Source: Filimonas sp. (GTDB lineage Bacteria; Bacteroidota; Bacteroidia; Chitinophagales; Chitinophagaceae). Taken from it: 64,000 nt of DNA. Position 1 is the first letter of the stretch, and every line of letters starts with the position of its first letter. The position numbers were made by a program, and so were the translations under genes. The notes beneath the pieces were generated by a model that worked only from the letters and a program-made list of their open reading frames with translations, did no database searches and was not told the origin of the DNA. Positions 35,769 through 45,418 of the stretch are shown piece after piece. The stretch lies in assembly GCA_017306865.1 (NCBI GenBank), contig JAFKHH010000028.1:1-64000 (forward strand), in the 5' to 3' direction.

Positions 35769-37100
35769 TTACTGCAATCCCCCCCGTCCGCTATACAACT
35801 TCACTGGTCCATCCAGTTTTACTTTCAGCACGGTTTCGTATTCATCCTGCACATTTGCCGGTACGGTTATATACACTATGCCTGGCACAGGGCTCCAGGA
35901 TATTTTGCCCACTATCTTGTGTTGCAGTTTTGTGCCGTTGCCTACAACTTCTATGGTTTGAATTTTATTGGCTAACCCCTTTATCGCAATTTGCCCTGAT
36001 GTTTTGCCCGGAAGGAAAAGATATAATGTAGAAGAATCTTTTGACAATGTAGTAGGTCCGTAAAAATGCCCTTGTGGTATGCCGCCCAATGTGCCGAAGA
36101 TAGCTTCGTGATGTTTTGCATTCCATTTGCCCAACTCTTGTAGCACGTGTACTTCCTGTTGTGGAATAGTGCCGTCTTCTTTTGGCCCGATGTCTAATAG
36201 CAGATTGCCTCCATTGGATACTGCATCTGTAAAAATAGTGATCACCTCGTAAGGCGTTTTCCAGTTCGTATCCTTTGGCTGGTAGCCCCAGTTATTATTG
36301 ATCGTCATACACAGTTCCCACCAGTTGTAGTGCGGGCGTGTTACAGGAAAGTTTTGCTCAGGTGTATCGTAATCGCCATAGCCCTGTAAACGGCCATTGA
36401 TAATAGTATTGGGATTGCGTGCCAATAGGAGGGAACGTATTTGTTGGCTTTGCCATTCTTCCGTACTGTGTTCCCAATCGCCATCAAACCAATAGAGGTC
36501 GGGATTGTAGCGCGTGCTTACTTCTTTCAGTTGGTTAAAAAGAAATGTTTTGAATTTGTTCCAGCGTTCCGGCTGATCTTTCAGCGTATAGCGGCTGCTG
36601 TCTTTTGTAAAACCCGGGTAGTCGGGGTAACTCCAATCGATCAGCGAGAAGTAGGCGCCACATTTGATATTTTGTTTACGCAGTGCATCAAACAAAGGCT
36701 GCACCAGGTCGCGCTTTGCTGGTGTGTTGTCTACTACGTCGTAATGTTTTTCCTTCGTATCCCACAACGCTACACCATCATGGTGCTTAGTGGTGAGTAC
36801 GGCATATTGTGCGCCACTTTGTTTAATGAGCGCAGCCCATGCAGTCGGGTCATATTTTTTGGCAGTAAACCCATTTAGTTGCTTCATGTAGTCCTGCCAA
36901 CTGATCTTTTTATTATAAAAACTCCAGCTCTCGTCTATTCCGTTAACTGCATAAATGCCGTAGTGGATAAAGATGCCAAGTTTGGCATCTGCAAACCATT
37001 GCATTTTACTTCGGATGCTATCCGCACTTATCTTTTGCTGTGCTTGTGCATTGGCGAAGAGAAATGATAATATAAAAAGTGATCGTAATTGCTTTTTCAT
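35769..37100 (-). CDS. Alpha-L-fucosidase, glycoside hydrolase family 29, exported
   Basis: 443 residues, signal peptide (LFILSFLFANAQAQ). GH29 features: MQWFADAKLGIFIHYGIYAV near 33-52, TTKHHDGVALW at 103-113, SLIDWSYPDYPGF near 152, and WFDGDW with Asp206 as the expected nucleophile. The short length (no long C-terminal carbohydrate module) is usual for periplasmic Bacteroidota enzymes. It removes alpha-linked fucose from glycans. It is the last gene after ROK-SusC-SusD, separated by a terminator-like hairpin ending 20 bases before its ATG. Confidence 0.93.
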   Translation of the reverse strand: MKKQLRSLFILSFLFANAQAQQKISADSIRSKMQWFADAKLGIFIHYGIYAVNGIDESWSFYNKKISWQDYMKQLNGFTAKKYDPTAWAALIKQSGAQYAVLTTKHHDGVALWDTKEKHYDVVDNTPAKRDLVQPLFDALRKQNIKCGAYFSLIDWSYPDYPGFTKDSSRYTLKDQPERWNKFKTFLFNQLKEVSTRYNPDLYWFDGDWEHSTEEWQSQQIRSLLLARNPNTIINGRLQGYGDYDTPEQNFPVTRPHYNWWELCMTINNNWGYQPKDTNWKTPYEVITIFTDAVSNGGNLLLDIGPKEDGTIPQQEVHVLQELGKWNAKHHEAIFGTLGGIPQGHFYGPTTLSKDSSTLYLFLPGKTSGQIAIKGLANKIQTIEVVGNGTKLQHKIVGKISWSPVPGIVYITVPANVQDEYETVLKVKLDGPVKLYSGRGGLQ

Positions 37101-37120
37101 GTTAAGTGTCGATTAGTAAA

Positions 37121-37150
37121 AAGAGGCTGTATTTATTTTTACAGCCTCTT
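37121..37150 (-). terminator. Terminator-like hairpin just before the fucosidase start
   Basis: An 11-bp stem (37121-37131 with 37140-37150, core AAGAGGCTGTA) with a short A/T loop; on the minus strand it is followed by TTTTTACT. It lies between the SusD-like gene and the fucosidase ATG at 37100, so it may uncouple or attenuate fucosidase expression. Confidence 0.7.
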
Positions 37151-37220
37151 AAATATACAAAACAGGTTTCTTTATCGTGAATCGTGAGACGACAATCGTG
37201 AATGGGCTTCAGTCGTAGGA

Positions 37221-37249
37221 TTCACGCAAAGCCGCCAAGTATCGCAAAG
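37221..37249 (-). repeat. CTTTGCGATACYTGGCG repeat, reverse copy
   Basis: On the minus strand it reads CTTTGCGATACTTGGCGGC then TTTGCGTGAA; forward copies are at 28247-28275, 35686-35714 and 44219-44247. A TCACGATT-type repeat (37174-37202) and an ATTTGAAATTTGAGAT-type stretch (37272-37342) fill the rest of this gap. Confidence 0.8.
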
Positions 37250-37346
37250 ACCGCAAAGAATACGCAAAGGGAGAATTTGAAATTTATAATGAAGCCTGAG
37301 ATTTGAAAAGTCATCTCAAATCATCAATCTCAAATTTCAAATCAAT

Positions 37347-38936
37347 CTACTGCTTATCCCACCACACTCTGCCAAATGCGTCTGTAGGGCCTTGTCCAAA
37401 TCCCGGGTCTTGTGCCATTTGATCGAACGCCGCTTTTTGATTGGCATAGTTAAGATCAGATGTTGGTAATACATCCAATGCCATTCTTCGCGGTATTCTT
37501 ATATCTGCACCATTATTCTTTAATGCTGATAATGGTAATGAAGTAGTATTGTTTGGCATGCCTGTACGTTTCCACAATGCCCATACCTCATTCGGTTGTT
37601 TCAGGAAATCAAGATAAGCCTGCGATGCAATCTGGTCCAGCGCTTTAGCTGCATTAAACTGAATACCGGGCTGAGACAAGTATGCATCTATCTCCGGTTG
37701 GGTTACAGGCGTCAGGTTATCTATCTTGGCGTCTATTGCTTTAGCATTATAGAACTGAATAGATGCGGTAACACCCATATTGTACCAACTGGCTGCGTTC
37801 TCGGTAGACACGCCACTTGCTGCCAGTTCAGCACGCATAAAGCACAAGTCCGCATAGGTAATGAATGGGAAGAATGTAGTACCTGTTCCATTGTTAAAGT
37901 TTGGCGTAAACAGGCGGATCTGCATTTGGGACAGCGTATCTACGTTGCTATACAATCTTGCATTGGCCGGGTCTTTCGCTTCATCGGGGTTAGTAGGATT
38001 GCCAATGTATTGGTTGTACTTGTTCATCATATAGAACAGGCGTAACCGAGGATCGCTTTTGGCTTTCATAAACTCTACTACGGGTTTTGGCGCCCTGAAG
38101 TCCTGGATGTTCCAGTTGGATGTAGCGTCTGCAAAAGTAGATGGTGCTATTAACACCCAGCCATCGCTATTAGATGTCATCTGTACCGGATCTGCCAGCA
38201 CTTCGTTAATGATGGTTTTGGCGCGGGCTGCATCTCTTTTCAGCAATCGCATGGCCATTCTCAGGCGTAAGGCATTGCCTGCTTTCGCCCATTTAGTTGC
38301 GTCGCCACCAAAGAACTGGTCATTCTTACCGTAGGAGAGCTGCGTGGTGCTTTGCGTGGTTTTTAATAGAGCAACGGCGTCTTTTACTTGCTTGTCCAGT
38401 GTGCTAAACAGCGAGTCTTGTGTATCATACTTGGGCGTTACGGCGCCACCATATCTTGCCTGGAACGCTTGCGTGTATGGCATACTTCCATTCGCATCTG
38501 TTACATAAAATGTATAATAGGCGATGAATACGGCAGCTTCTGCTTTTTCATATACTCTCTTAGCCTGTTCCTGTGCAGACATTTTTTCTATCAGCTTCAT
38601 CGCGTCTGTCAGCCGCGGACCGATCCTTCCATAGAATATTTTCTGGAAGCGTGTGTTCATATTGCTCACATCGTTTGTAAATGTGCCTTTATTGCCACTT
38701 GCAGGTGTGGTCATTTGTGTCCACAGCATTATGCGCCTGTAGTTGTCGTAGAAGGCTTCAAAGTCATCCTGTGAGCCGGTGCTGGCTGCAAAGAACTGGT
38801 CTTCGGGAGCCACGGTATATAATGTAGCGGGGTCTGTGTTGGTTTCAACAAAAGCAGACTTCTTGCAGGATGCAAGGAGCACACACGATGCTACTATTGT
38901 TGAAAGTGAGTAGACGCCCTTTTTTAATAAATGCAT
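37347..38936 (-). CDS. SusD-like (SusD_2 type) outer-membrane lipoprotein
   Basis: 529 residues, lipoprotein signal (TIVASCVLLASC|KKS). Family features: FYDNYRRIMLWTQMTTPASG near 63-82, RVYEKAEAAVFIAYYTFYVT near 124-143, GDATKWAKAGNALRLRMAMR, and the C-terminal YLDFLKQPNEVWALWKRTG. This is the SusD-like_2 group rather than classical SusD. It is 37 bases after the SusC gene and forms its binding partner at the cell surface. Confidence 0.92.
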   Translation of the reverse strand: MHLLKKGVYSLSTIVASCVLLASCKKSAFVETNTDPATLYTVAPEDQFFAASTGSQDDFEAFYDNYRRIMLWTQMTTPASGNKGTFTNDVSNMNTRFQKIFYGRIGPRLTDAMKLIEKMSAQEQAKRVYEKAEAAVFIAYYTFYVTDANGSMPYTQAFQARYGGAVTPKYDTQDSLFSTLDKQVKDAVALLKTTQSTTQLSYGKNDQFFGGDATKWAKAGNALRLRMAMRLLKRDAARAKTIINEVLADPVQMTSNSDGWVLIAPSTFADATSNWNIQDFRAPKPVVEFMKAKSDPRLRLFYMMNKYNQYIGNPTNPDEAKDPANARLYSNVDTLSQMQIRLFTPNFNNGTGTTFFPFITYADLCFMRAELAASGVSTENAASWYNMGVTASIQFYNAKAIDAKIDNLTPVTQPEIDAYLSQPGIQFNAAKALDQIASQAYLDFLKQPNEVWALWKRTGMPNNTTSLPLSALKNNGADIRIPRRMALDVLPTSDLNYANQKAAFDQMAQDPGFGQGPTDAFGRVWWDKQ

Positions 38937-38973
38937 ATCGTAAAATTTTGAAGGTCTGTGAATGATGTTTTAA

Positions 38974-41900
38974 TTAGAAATTAGCGCTGATGGTAAAACC
39001 AATGCTACGCACATAAGGCCAACCGCCATACTCTGCGAAGGCTGCCTGCCTGTTGGAATAAATGCCTTCAGGATTAATGCCGTCTTTCGCTGTTTTGTAG
39101 AGATAGCCAAGGTTGCGGCCTACTACTGAAACGCGCAGGTTGTTTACTGCTATTTTCTTTGCCCAGTTGGCTGGTAGTGCATAACCGATCGATACTTCGC
39201 GTAGCGCTATCCAGGAGTTTTCAAACACAGAAAGTTCACGTATGCCGCTGCTCCATTGGTAAAGGTCTTCGTAGTACTGCCATGCCGGTTTTGGCTTTTT
39301 GTAACCTTTCTTCACTGCATCTGCCCAGCTCATGCCACCCAGGTCAATTGTCTGTCCGCCTACATTTACGGTGATGCCGTCTGCAAATACGCCGTCAGGT
39401 ATAATGCCGTCATCACGCTTTACGCCATTGTCATCTATATATTCCAGGCCGCCGTGTTCTTTGTCGCGACCAAACATGGAGTTTTGTAAACTACCGTTTG
39501 CAGAGCCGTACTGGTGTGTAGCGGAAGCCATCATACCACCGATCTTAGAATCGAGCTGGAAGCCGAACGTGAAGTTTTTATAATTGATGGTGTTGGTATA
39601 GCTCAGTAAAAATTTCTCCATCATGGTGCCCAGTTCTTTTTCAGGGCTTACAGAGTTTGCATATTGTCCGCTACGGAGGAATGTATAATCATTTGCGCCA
39701 TAACCGGGCATGCCTATTACTTTTTTACCATTGGAAGGATCTGCAACAGGTTTTCCGGCAGCATCTACTTTTTGATAATAAGCGAAGCCATACGTTGTAA
39801 CGATAGTACCATAATCTTTGCCTACACGGGCAACAGCCTGTACGTCGTTACCCATTGCCAGCTCTAATACTTTGGTATTTACGCCCGGCGCTAACTCCAG
39901 TATTTTGTTTTTATTCCTGGAGAAGTTGAAGAGCATATTCCACCTGAAATCTTTTGTTTGAATAGGCGTTGCTGTCAGTAAAATTTCAATGCCTTCGTTC
40001 TGCAGTTTTCCTGAGTTAACCAGTTGTTCTGTTACGCCACTGGTATATGGTACTGGCAGGCTCAGCACCTGGTTGGATACTTTTTTCTTGTAATAGGTGA
40101 AGTCTATGCCCAACCTGTTTTTAAAGAATCGCAGGTCTGCGCCTATTTCAAATTCTTTTGCCAGCTCTGGTTTAATGTCTTTGTTGCCCAGTTTGGTATC
40201 AGTGAAGGAGTACACCGGGTAGCGTCCGCCCGGTACATCGCGGTCTTCCAGTTTAGAATAGAATCCTGTCTGGTTGATGATGTAAGGAGCAACGTCCCTG
40301 CCTGCAAAGCCAAAACTGGTTCTGAGTTTACCATAGGATAAAACAGAATTTTTCAGTTGAGGTAACTCAGTGAAGACCCATGATAAACCTGCTGTTGGAT
40401 AGAAGAAAGAATAATGTCCGCTTCCATCTGCATAGGTTAATGTAGAAGACCAGTCGTTACGTGCGCTGAAGTTGAACGTAAGCATGTTTTTCCATGTAAG
40501 GTCGCCATACATGTAAATGGCGTCCAGTCTTTTTTGCGGCATTTTCTTCGCATCTGTCGTCACTGCATTTACACTATTGCCAATAGTGAACTGGCCGGGA
40601 ATTTTTAAGCCACCGGATGTAGATGTCTGGTTATACAGGCCGCCCGCGTCTCTGTATGTTTCGCCACCGGCGCTTACAGAGAGGTCCAGGTTCCTGTTGA
40701 GTGCGCGTGTTGCTGTTAACAAAGCCTGCACGCGTGTGGTCTTGGTGCTGGTTTGTGAAAAGGAGTACGAACCACCAGTAAAGCCTACGTTATTTCCCAG
40801 TAGTTTATTTTCCTGGTTATAATTGTAGTTATTCATGTTGGCCCTTACCAGCATACTAAGCCAGGAGGTCACTTTTGCATTCAGGTCTACGTTTGCAATC
40901 AGGTTGTTTTCTGTACGTACGTTGTCCTGCTCATAAATGTTCCAGGCAAAACCTGCAACACTATATGGATCGTTTACTGAGTAAGATGGTCTGCGCATAC
41001 CGCCGTTAAGCGTATCGCGGTAGTTGTGTAACCAATAATCAATGTCCAGGCTTCTTGGTTTGTAATAGATAAACTGGTACACGGGGTTGGTGCCGCTGCC
41101 CTGGAAGGCGGGGTTAGATACTTTGTTTGTAACATAGTTGGCACTCACATCCATATTCAACCACTCTGATAGCTTTTGTGTGGCACGCAGAGTGAAGCTG
41201 TTCCTGTTTAAACTGTTACGTGGTAATACACTTGTGTTGTACAGGTTGGAATAAGAGAAGCGGAATGTGGTACGGTCGTTACCTCCTTGTACTGCTACGT
41301 TTGTGTTACTGAACCTGCCTGTTTTAAAGAAGTCGAGCGGGTTGTTGGCCTTCCACGGAATCATGCGCCCGTCGAGGTCTTTTACCATGTGCCCGTCAAA
41401 CTTTGGCCCGAAGGAGTAAACCTGGTTGTAGGAGGATGGTATGCCGTCTGCAATAAGATCATTGCCGCTGCCGTCTTTTGTCCATTGTGTGCTGATGCCT
41501 GCACCATAATCATTTTGCAGGTTGTAGAGTTTATATGCTTTGTCAAATGATTCGGTATGTGAGAAGCTGATGCCTAAACCTTTTTGTGCTTTTCCTTTTT
41601 TTGTGGTAATAAGTACAACACCGTTTAGGGCATCGGAACCATAGAGCGCTGTTGCGGGTGCACCTTTCAGCACAGTTAAACTTTCGTAATCATCTGAGTT
41701 CAGGTTTTTCATAATGTTGCCATAGTCTTGCCCGCCGCCCCATGAGTCTGTACCTGTAGTACCTGGCTTGATCAATACGCCGTCTATTACAAACAGGGGT
41801 TGTGTGCTTTGCAGGCCATCCGTACTGATGGATGAGTTACCACGGATGCGAATGCGTGAGCTTGATTGTGGCCCGCTTGCGCCCTGGTTGATCATTACGC

Positions 41901-42351
41901 CTGCTACTTTACCTTGTAGTGCGTTTACAATATTGGCATTGTTGGCACGTGTGAGGTCTTCTCCTTTTACTTCCTGTACGGAATAGGAAACTTTTCTAAG
42001 GTCTTTCTTTACGCCAAACCCTGTTACAACCACTTCGTTCATGCTGTTGGCAGATGCGCTAAGGGTTACACTTACATGCGACTGGCTGCTGACGTCTATC
42101 TCTTTGGTATCGTAACCTATGGAGGATATGATAATCGTTTTTGCGCCGGATGGAAGCTGTAAAGTAAATGAGCCTGATTCGTTGGCGGATGTTGCGCCTT
42201 TATAGTTTTTTATAGAGATGGTAGCGCCAGCCAGTGCTGCGCCGCTACTATCCTTGATAGTACCCGTAACAGACCTGGCGCTTTGCGCGCGTGCTGCAAT
42301 GTTGCATAGGCAGAGCATTGTGCACAGCAGGTATAGTGCAATTTTGTTCAT
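38974..42351 (-). CDS. SusC/RagA TonB-dependent receptor without STN domain
   Basis: 1125 residues. Signal peptide, then the carboxypeptidase-regulatory-like domain (VTGTIKDSSGAALAGATISI, about 28-100), TonB box region MNEVVVTGFGVKKDL, plug with SRIRIRGNSSIS and ALYGSDALNGVVLITT, and the barrel ending in FTISANF. The missing STN domain means it does not signal to a FecR/sigma pair, which matches the ROK regulator beside it. Paired with the SusD-like gene and GH29 enzyme, it probably imports fucose-bearing oligosaccharides; the substrate is inferred from the GH29 neighbour. Confidence 0.94.
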   Translation of the reverse strand: MNKIALYLLCTMLCLCNIAARAQSARSVTGTIKDSSGAALAGATISIKNYKGATSANESGSFTLQLPSGAKTIIISSIGYDTKEIDVSSQSHVSVTLSASANSMNEVVVTGFGVKKDLRKVSYSVQEVKGEDLTRANNANIVNALQGKVAGVMINQGASGPQSSSRIRIRGNSSISTDGLQSTQPLFVIDGVLIKPGTTGTDSWGGGQDYGNIMKNLNSDDYESLTVLKGAPATALYGSDALNGVVLITTKKGKAQKGLGISFSHTESFDKAYKLYNLQNDYGAGISTQWTKDGSGNDLIADGIPSSYNQVYSFGPKFDGHMVKDLDGRMIPWKANNPLDFFKTGRFSNTNVAVQGGNDRTTFRFSYSNLYNTSVLPRNSLNRNSFTLRATQKLSEWLNMDVSANYVTNKVSNPAFQGSGTNPVYQFIYYKPRSLDIDYWLHNYRDTLNGGMRRPSYSVNDPYSVAGFAWNIYEQDNVRTENNLIANVDLNAKVTSWLSMLVRANMNNYNYNQENKLLGNNVGFTGGSYSFSQTSTKTTRVQALLTATRALNRNLDLSVSAGGETYRDAGGLYNQTSTSGGLKIPGQFTIGNSVNAVTTDAKKMPQKRLDAIYMYGDLTWKNMLTFNFSARNDWSSTLTYADGSGHYSFFYPTAGLSWVFTELPQLKNSVLSYGKLRTSFGFAGRDVAPYIINQTGFYSKLEDRDVPGGRYPVYSFTDTKLGNKDIKPELAKEFEIGADLRFFKNRLGIDFTYYKKKVSNQVLSLPVPYTSGVTEQLVNSGKLQNEGIEILLTATPIQTKDFRWNMLFNFSRNKNKILELAPGVNTKVLELAMGNDVQAVARVGKDYGTIVTTYGFAYYQKVDAAGKPVADPSNGKKVIGMPGYGANDYTFLRSGQYANSVSPEKELGTMMEKFLLSYTNTINYKNFTFGFQLDSKIGGMMASATHQYGSANGSLQNSMFGRDKEHGGLEYIDDNGVKRDDGIIPDGVFADGITVNVGGQTIDLGGMSWADAVKKGYKKPKPAWQYYEDLYQWSSGIRELSVFENSWIALREVSIGYALPANWAKKIAVNNLRVSVVGRNLGYLYKTAKDGINPEGIYSNRQAAFAEYGGWPYVRSIGFTISANF

Positions 42352-42702
42352 AGCATTGGTTTAAAAGAATTAGTAAATGGTTTCAGGTGTTAGCAATAGT
42401 TAGCCACTCCGGTACATAAGCATTGTATAATGACGCGTACATTACACTTGCCTGTGCCGGGCATTCAGAAGAGACGGATTTTGATTTAAAAGGATTTATT
42501 GTACTTGCATAGAAGTAGCATTAGCCTGCATCGGTGTGCTGCTTTACTTTTGTAGCAAGAGATGTTTGGTTGATGTTATTTACCGCTGTAGTTGTTCTTA
42601 CTGCATATTAGCAGCAGGCAGTTGATTTAATACAGTTGTTCAGCGGATTGTTTTCTCATGAGTGTTGTTTGTTTTTGTAGTGATGAATAAGCGTTTATCG
42701 TA
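42352..42702. other. Leader region of the SusC operon
   Basis: About 350 bases between the ROK gene and susC, both on the minus strand. I find no minus-strand TAnnTTTG. The only match is TACTTTTG at 42545-42552 on the plus strand, pointing away from susC. No small ORF or terminator stands out. Confidence 0.4.
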
Positions 42703-43902
42703 TTAGTTTGATTCGAATGTGAGCTGATCATAATTCTCCATCACAAGTGCTGCTGCTCCTATTATTTCTGCATCGTAGCCGAGGGCGGATACATGCACGG
42801 TAGTGCCATCCGACAAGCGTGGAATACAATGTTCTTTTATGGCTTGCTGTATAGGTGCATACCAGATATCCCCGGCAAGCGAACCGCGTCCGCTAAGAAT
42901 GATCGTTTCCGGATTTAATAAATGAATAAGTATGGCAATGCTTCTGCCTATGTTGTAGGCTGCTTCGGAAAAAAGATCGATAGCCAGTTTATCGCCGCGT
43001 TGCAAAGCTGTTTTAATCGCTTCAAAAGCGTGTTCAGGATTTTGCAATGTCATGTCTTCGATGGCTATGATGGAAGACCTTCCGCTTTTTAACTGTTCGT
43101 GGGCTTTTTCTATTAGCAGTAATAAAGATGTTTCTGTCTCAAGGCAACCTATTTTGCCACACTTACATAATTTGTTGTTGGTAAAAAGAGGAATGTGGCT
43201 TAGTTCTCCGGCAAAACCTTTATTGCCGCGGAATAATTCGCCATTTAAGATCATACCGAGACCGATGCCCCAGCCAACGTTTATGACCATGCCATTGTTG
43301 ACATTGGAAACATGGCCAAACTTTTTCTCTGCAAGGGCTACGAGGCTGGAATCGTTGTCTATAAACACGGGCATGCCTACGGCTGCTGAAATGCGTGATG
43401 CAATATCTTCTCCGGGCTGTGTTTGCAGAAATGTATAATTGAGGGAGCGTGTTACGTCTATAAAGCCGGGCATTCCAATGCCTACGCCGGCTATTTTGGA
43501 ATGATCGATGCCTAGTTCGTTTATGAAAGCTGTAAGGTTAACGATTAGCTGGTCTAATGAAGAGGGATTGTCTTCAAGTGGTAACTGGTATTTCTTTACG
43601 GGAAATACGTAATCGTTTTTCATGTTGATGACCGCCATGCGTGTTACAAACTGGTCCATAGCAATGGCTATTACGTATTGCATATCTGGCTGCAGGGCAT
43701 ATACCTGTGGTCTTCTGCCGCCGGTAGAGGGGGCGTAGCCGGTGTCGTAAACGAGGCCATCGGCAATCATCTCGTTGAGCAGGGTGGTGGTCAATGGCAG
43801 GCTTTTATCTATCTGCACACAGAGGTCTGCGCAGGAGAGTGCTTTAGCAAAATAAAGCTCCTTCACGACTTTGGTGCGATATGCCTGTTGTTTGGCTTTC
43901 AT
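42703..43902 (-). CDS. ROK-family transcriptional repressor/sugar kinase-like regulator
   Basis: 399 residues. N-terminal winged helix-turn-helix (about 10-70, ALSCADLCVQIDKSLPLTTT, GGRRPQVYAL), then a ROK domain with GVGIGMPGFID, VINVGWGIGLGMILNGEL, and the zinc motif LCKCGKIGCLETE (Cys246, Cys248, Cys253). The HTH marks it as a regulator of the NagC/XylR type that responds to a sugar. It stands directly before the SusC-SusD-GH29 genes on the same strand. A 16-bp palindrome 22 bases upstream of its start may be its own operator. Confidence 0.92.
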   Translation of the reverse strand: MKAKQQAYRTKVVKELYFAKALSCADLCVQIDKSLPLTTTLLNEMIADGLVYDTGYAPSTGGRRPQVYALQPDMQYVIAIAMDQFVTRMAVINMKNDYVFPVKKYQLPLEDNPSSLDQLIVNLTAFINELGIDHSKIAGVGIGMPGFIDVTRSLNYTFLQTQPGEDIASRISAAVGMPVFIDNDSSLVALAEKKFGHVSNVNNGMVINVGWGIGLGMILNGELFRGNKGFAGELSHIPLFTNNKLCKCGKIGCLETETSLLLLIEKAHEQLKSGRSSIIAIEDMTLQNPEHAFEAIKTALQRGDKLAIDLFSEAAYNIGRSIAILIHLLNPETIILSGRGSLAGDIWYAPIQQAIKEHCIPRLSDGTTVHVSALGYDAEIIGAAALVMENYDQLTFESN

Positions 43903-43924
43903 TAAAAAGGGTTAATATTTTATG

Positions 43925-43940
43925 AAAGTATGGATACTTT
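43925..43940. promoter_or_regulatory. Candidate operator of the ROK gene
   Basis: Perfect palindrome AAAGTAT-GG-ATACTTT, 22 bases upstream of the ROK start. Position and symmetry fit autoregulation by the dimeric HTH protein. I did not find a second copy before susC. Confidence 0.4.
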
Positions 43941-44441
43941 TTTAAAAAAATAGAAAAAGTTTTAGGAATTTGAAATTTGAGCTATAAGATTTGAAATGGG
44001 ATGGAAGCGGAGTTTTTTACCACTTAGGGATTTTTATCACATAGGTACAATAGGGACATAGAGAAGAGCGAAAATGTGCAGGGCTTTTTTGGGATGGCAG
44101 AGTTTGACTCATGCAAGAAGGTATAGAACACATAGTGGAAATACTGCGTATTTCTTGGGGGCGCTTTGTGTCTTAGAGCCTTTGTGGTCCTTTGCGTTCT
44201 CTGCGGCTCCTTTGCGGCCTTTGCGATACTTGGCGCCTTGGCGTGAAAAAATATCGCAGAGAACACAGAGATAACGCAAAGGACACGGAGGCTTTATTCA
44301 CGATTGCCGTCTCACGATTCACGATATACACTTACTTTTTGGCTCTCAAAAACATGACAAAAATCAGTTTTTTGCCTATGGAGAAGAACGCAAACGTTTC
44401 CAATTGTCATAAATTCACATCTTTTAGTAATTTTTGAAAAA
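43941..44441. other. Intergenic repeats upstream of sdhC
   Basis: No gene. Contains ATTTGAAATTTGAG-type sequence (about 43968), a long run of CTTTGTGG / CTTTGCGG repeats including CTTTGCGATACTTGGCGCC at 44219-44247, GCAGAGAACACAGAG, and a TCACGATT-type repeat at 44297-44325. Open frames here are translations of repeats. Confidence 0.75.
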
Positions 44442-44475
44442 TTTGTTAGAAACTAAACATCGTGCCTTAGATTTG
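44442..44475 (+). promoter_or_regulatory. Promoter of the sdh operon
   Basis: TTTG at 44442-44445, 22 bases, TAGATTTG at 44468-44475, matching the Bacteroidota consensus. The leader to ATG 44507 is about 25 bases. Confidence 0.65.
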
Positions 44476-44506
44476 CAGAGAATTTAATCACAAATAATCT
44501 CGTCGT

Positions 44507-45196
44507 ATGACCTGGAAACATGTTTTCACTTCTTCTGTAGGCCGGAAATTAACAATGGGTTTAACAGGCATTTTCCTGATTTTGTTTTTGATTGTACACG
44601 TTGGTCTGAATGCCTGCATTTGGGCAAATGACAATGGTGTTATGTTTAACAGGGCGGCTCACTTTATGGGCGATAACGTGGTTCCACGCATTTTAGAGAT
44701 CGGTTTATTTGTGTTTTTCATTCTGCATATTATCCAGGGTTTGATGCTGGTAGCATCTAACCGCAGCAAAAGAGGTACTGCTTATGCAGTAAACTATGGT
44801 AACCGCGGTAGTAAGTGGTACAGCCGCAGCATGGGTTTGCTGGGTACTATCATTTTATTATTCCTTGTTATACACCTTGCACATTTTTGGATCCCTTCAC
44901 GTATTACAGGCGTTGCAGAAACTACATTGCCAAACGGCGTAGTAGTACATGATTTGTTTTCTTTGATGAAAGCAACATTTGCTAAAGGTGAAGAATGGGT
45001 TGTGATCCTTTATACGATCGGTTGTATTTCTCTTGCATATCACCTGGCGCACGGCTTTCAAAGTGCATTCAGAAGCCTTGGCGTACACAATAAAAAGTAT
45101 AGCGCTTTATTAACTACTACAGGTTACGCATTTGCGATCATAGTGCCGCTAGGCTTTATTATGATGCCAATCAGCATGTATTTTAACTGGATTTAG
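44507..45196 (+). CDS. sdhC: Succinate dehydrogenase/fumarate reductase cytochrome b subunit
   Basis: 229 residues, five membrane segments (for example LTMGLTGIFLILFLIVHVGL, LFVFFILHIIQGLMLVASN, LLGTIILLFLVIHLAHFWI). Histidines in these segments (HVGLN, FILHIIQG, VIHLAHF, YHLAHGF) would bind the two hemes of the Bacteroidota/Wolinella-type di-heme SdhC. It anchors the SdhAB part to the inner membrane and passes electrons to or from quinone. First gene of the operon. Confidence 0.95.
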   Translation: MTWKHVFTSSVGRKLTMGLTGIFLILFLIVHVGLNACIWANDNGVMFNRAAHFMGDNVVPRILEIGLFVFFILHIIQGLMLVASNRSKRGTAYAVNYGNRGSKWYSRSMGLLGTIILLFLVIHLAHFWIPSRITGVAETTLPNGVVVHDLFSLMKATFAKGEEWVVILYTIGCISLAYHLAHGFQSAFRSLGVHNKKYSALLTTTGYAFAIIVPLGFIMMPISMYFNWI

Positions 45197-45418
45197 AGGT
45201 GAGTTGTGAGTGATCAGTCGTGAATCGTAGGACGAGAATCGTGAATAAGAGGACACAACTGACAAAACACACAAACTGATGATGAATGATGTTGCTGGTG
45301 CTGAAGAGTGCGACGCAACAGAAGATGAATAAAGAACAAAAGTCGATAACAAACAATACTAATTGAGGGGCATACAGGTTAAAACAAACCGCAGCCGTTC
45401 ACGCAAAAAAATTGGTTT

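Noticed and set aside
44074-44437. Short ORFs between the ROK gene and sdhC
   Set aside because: They translate CTTTGCGG-type repeats and the sdh promoter region.
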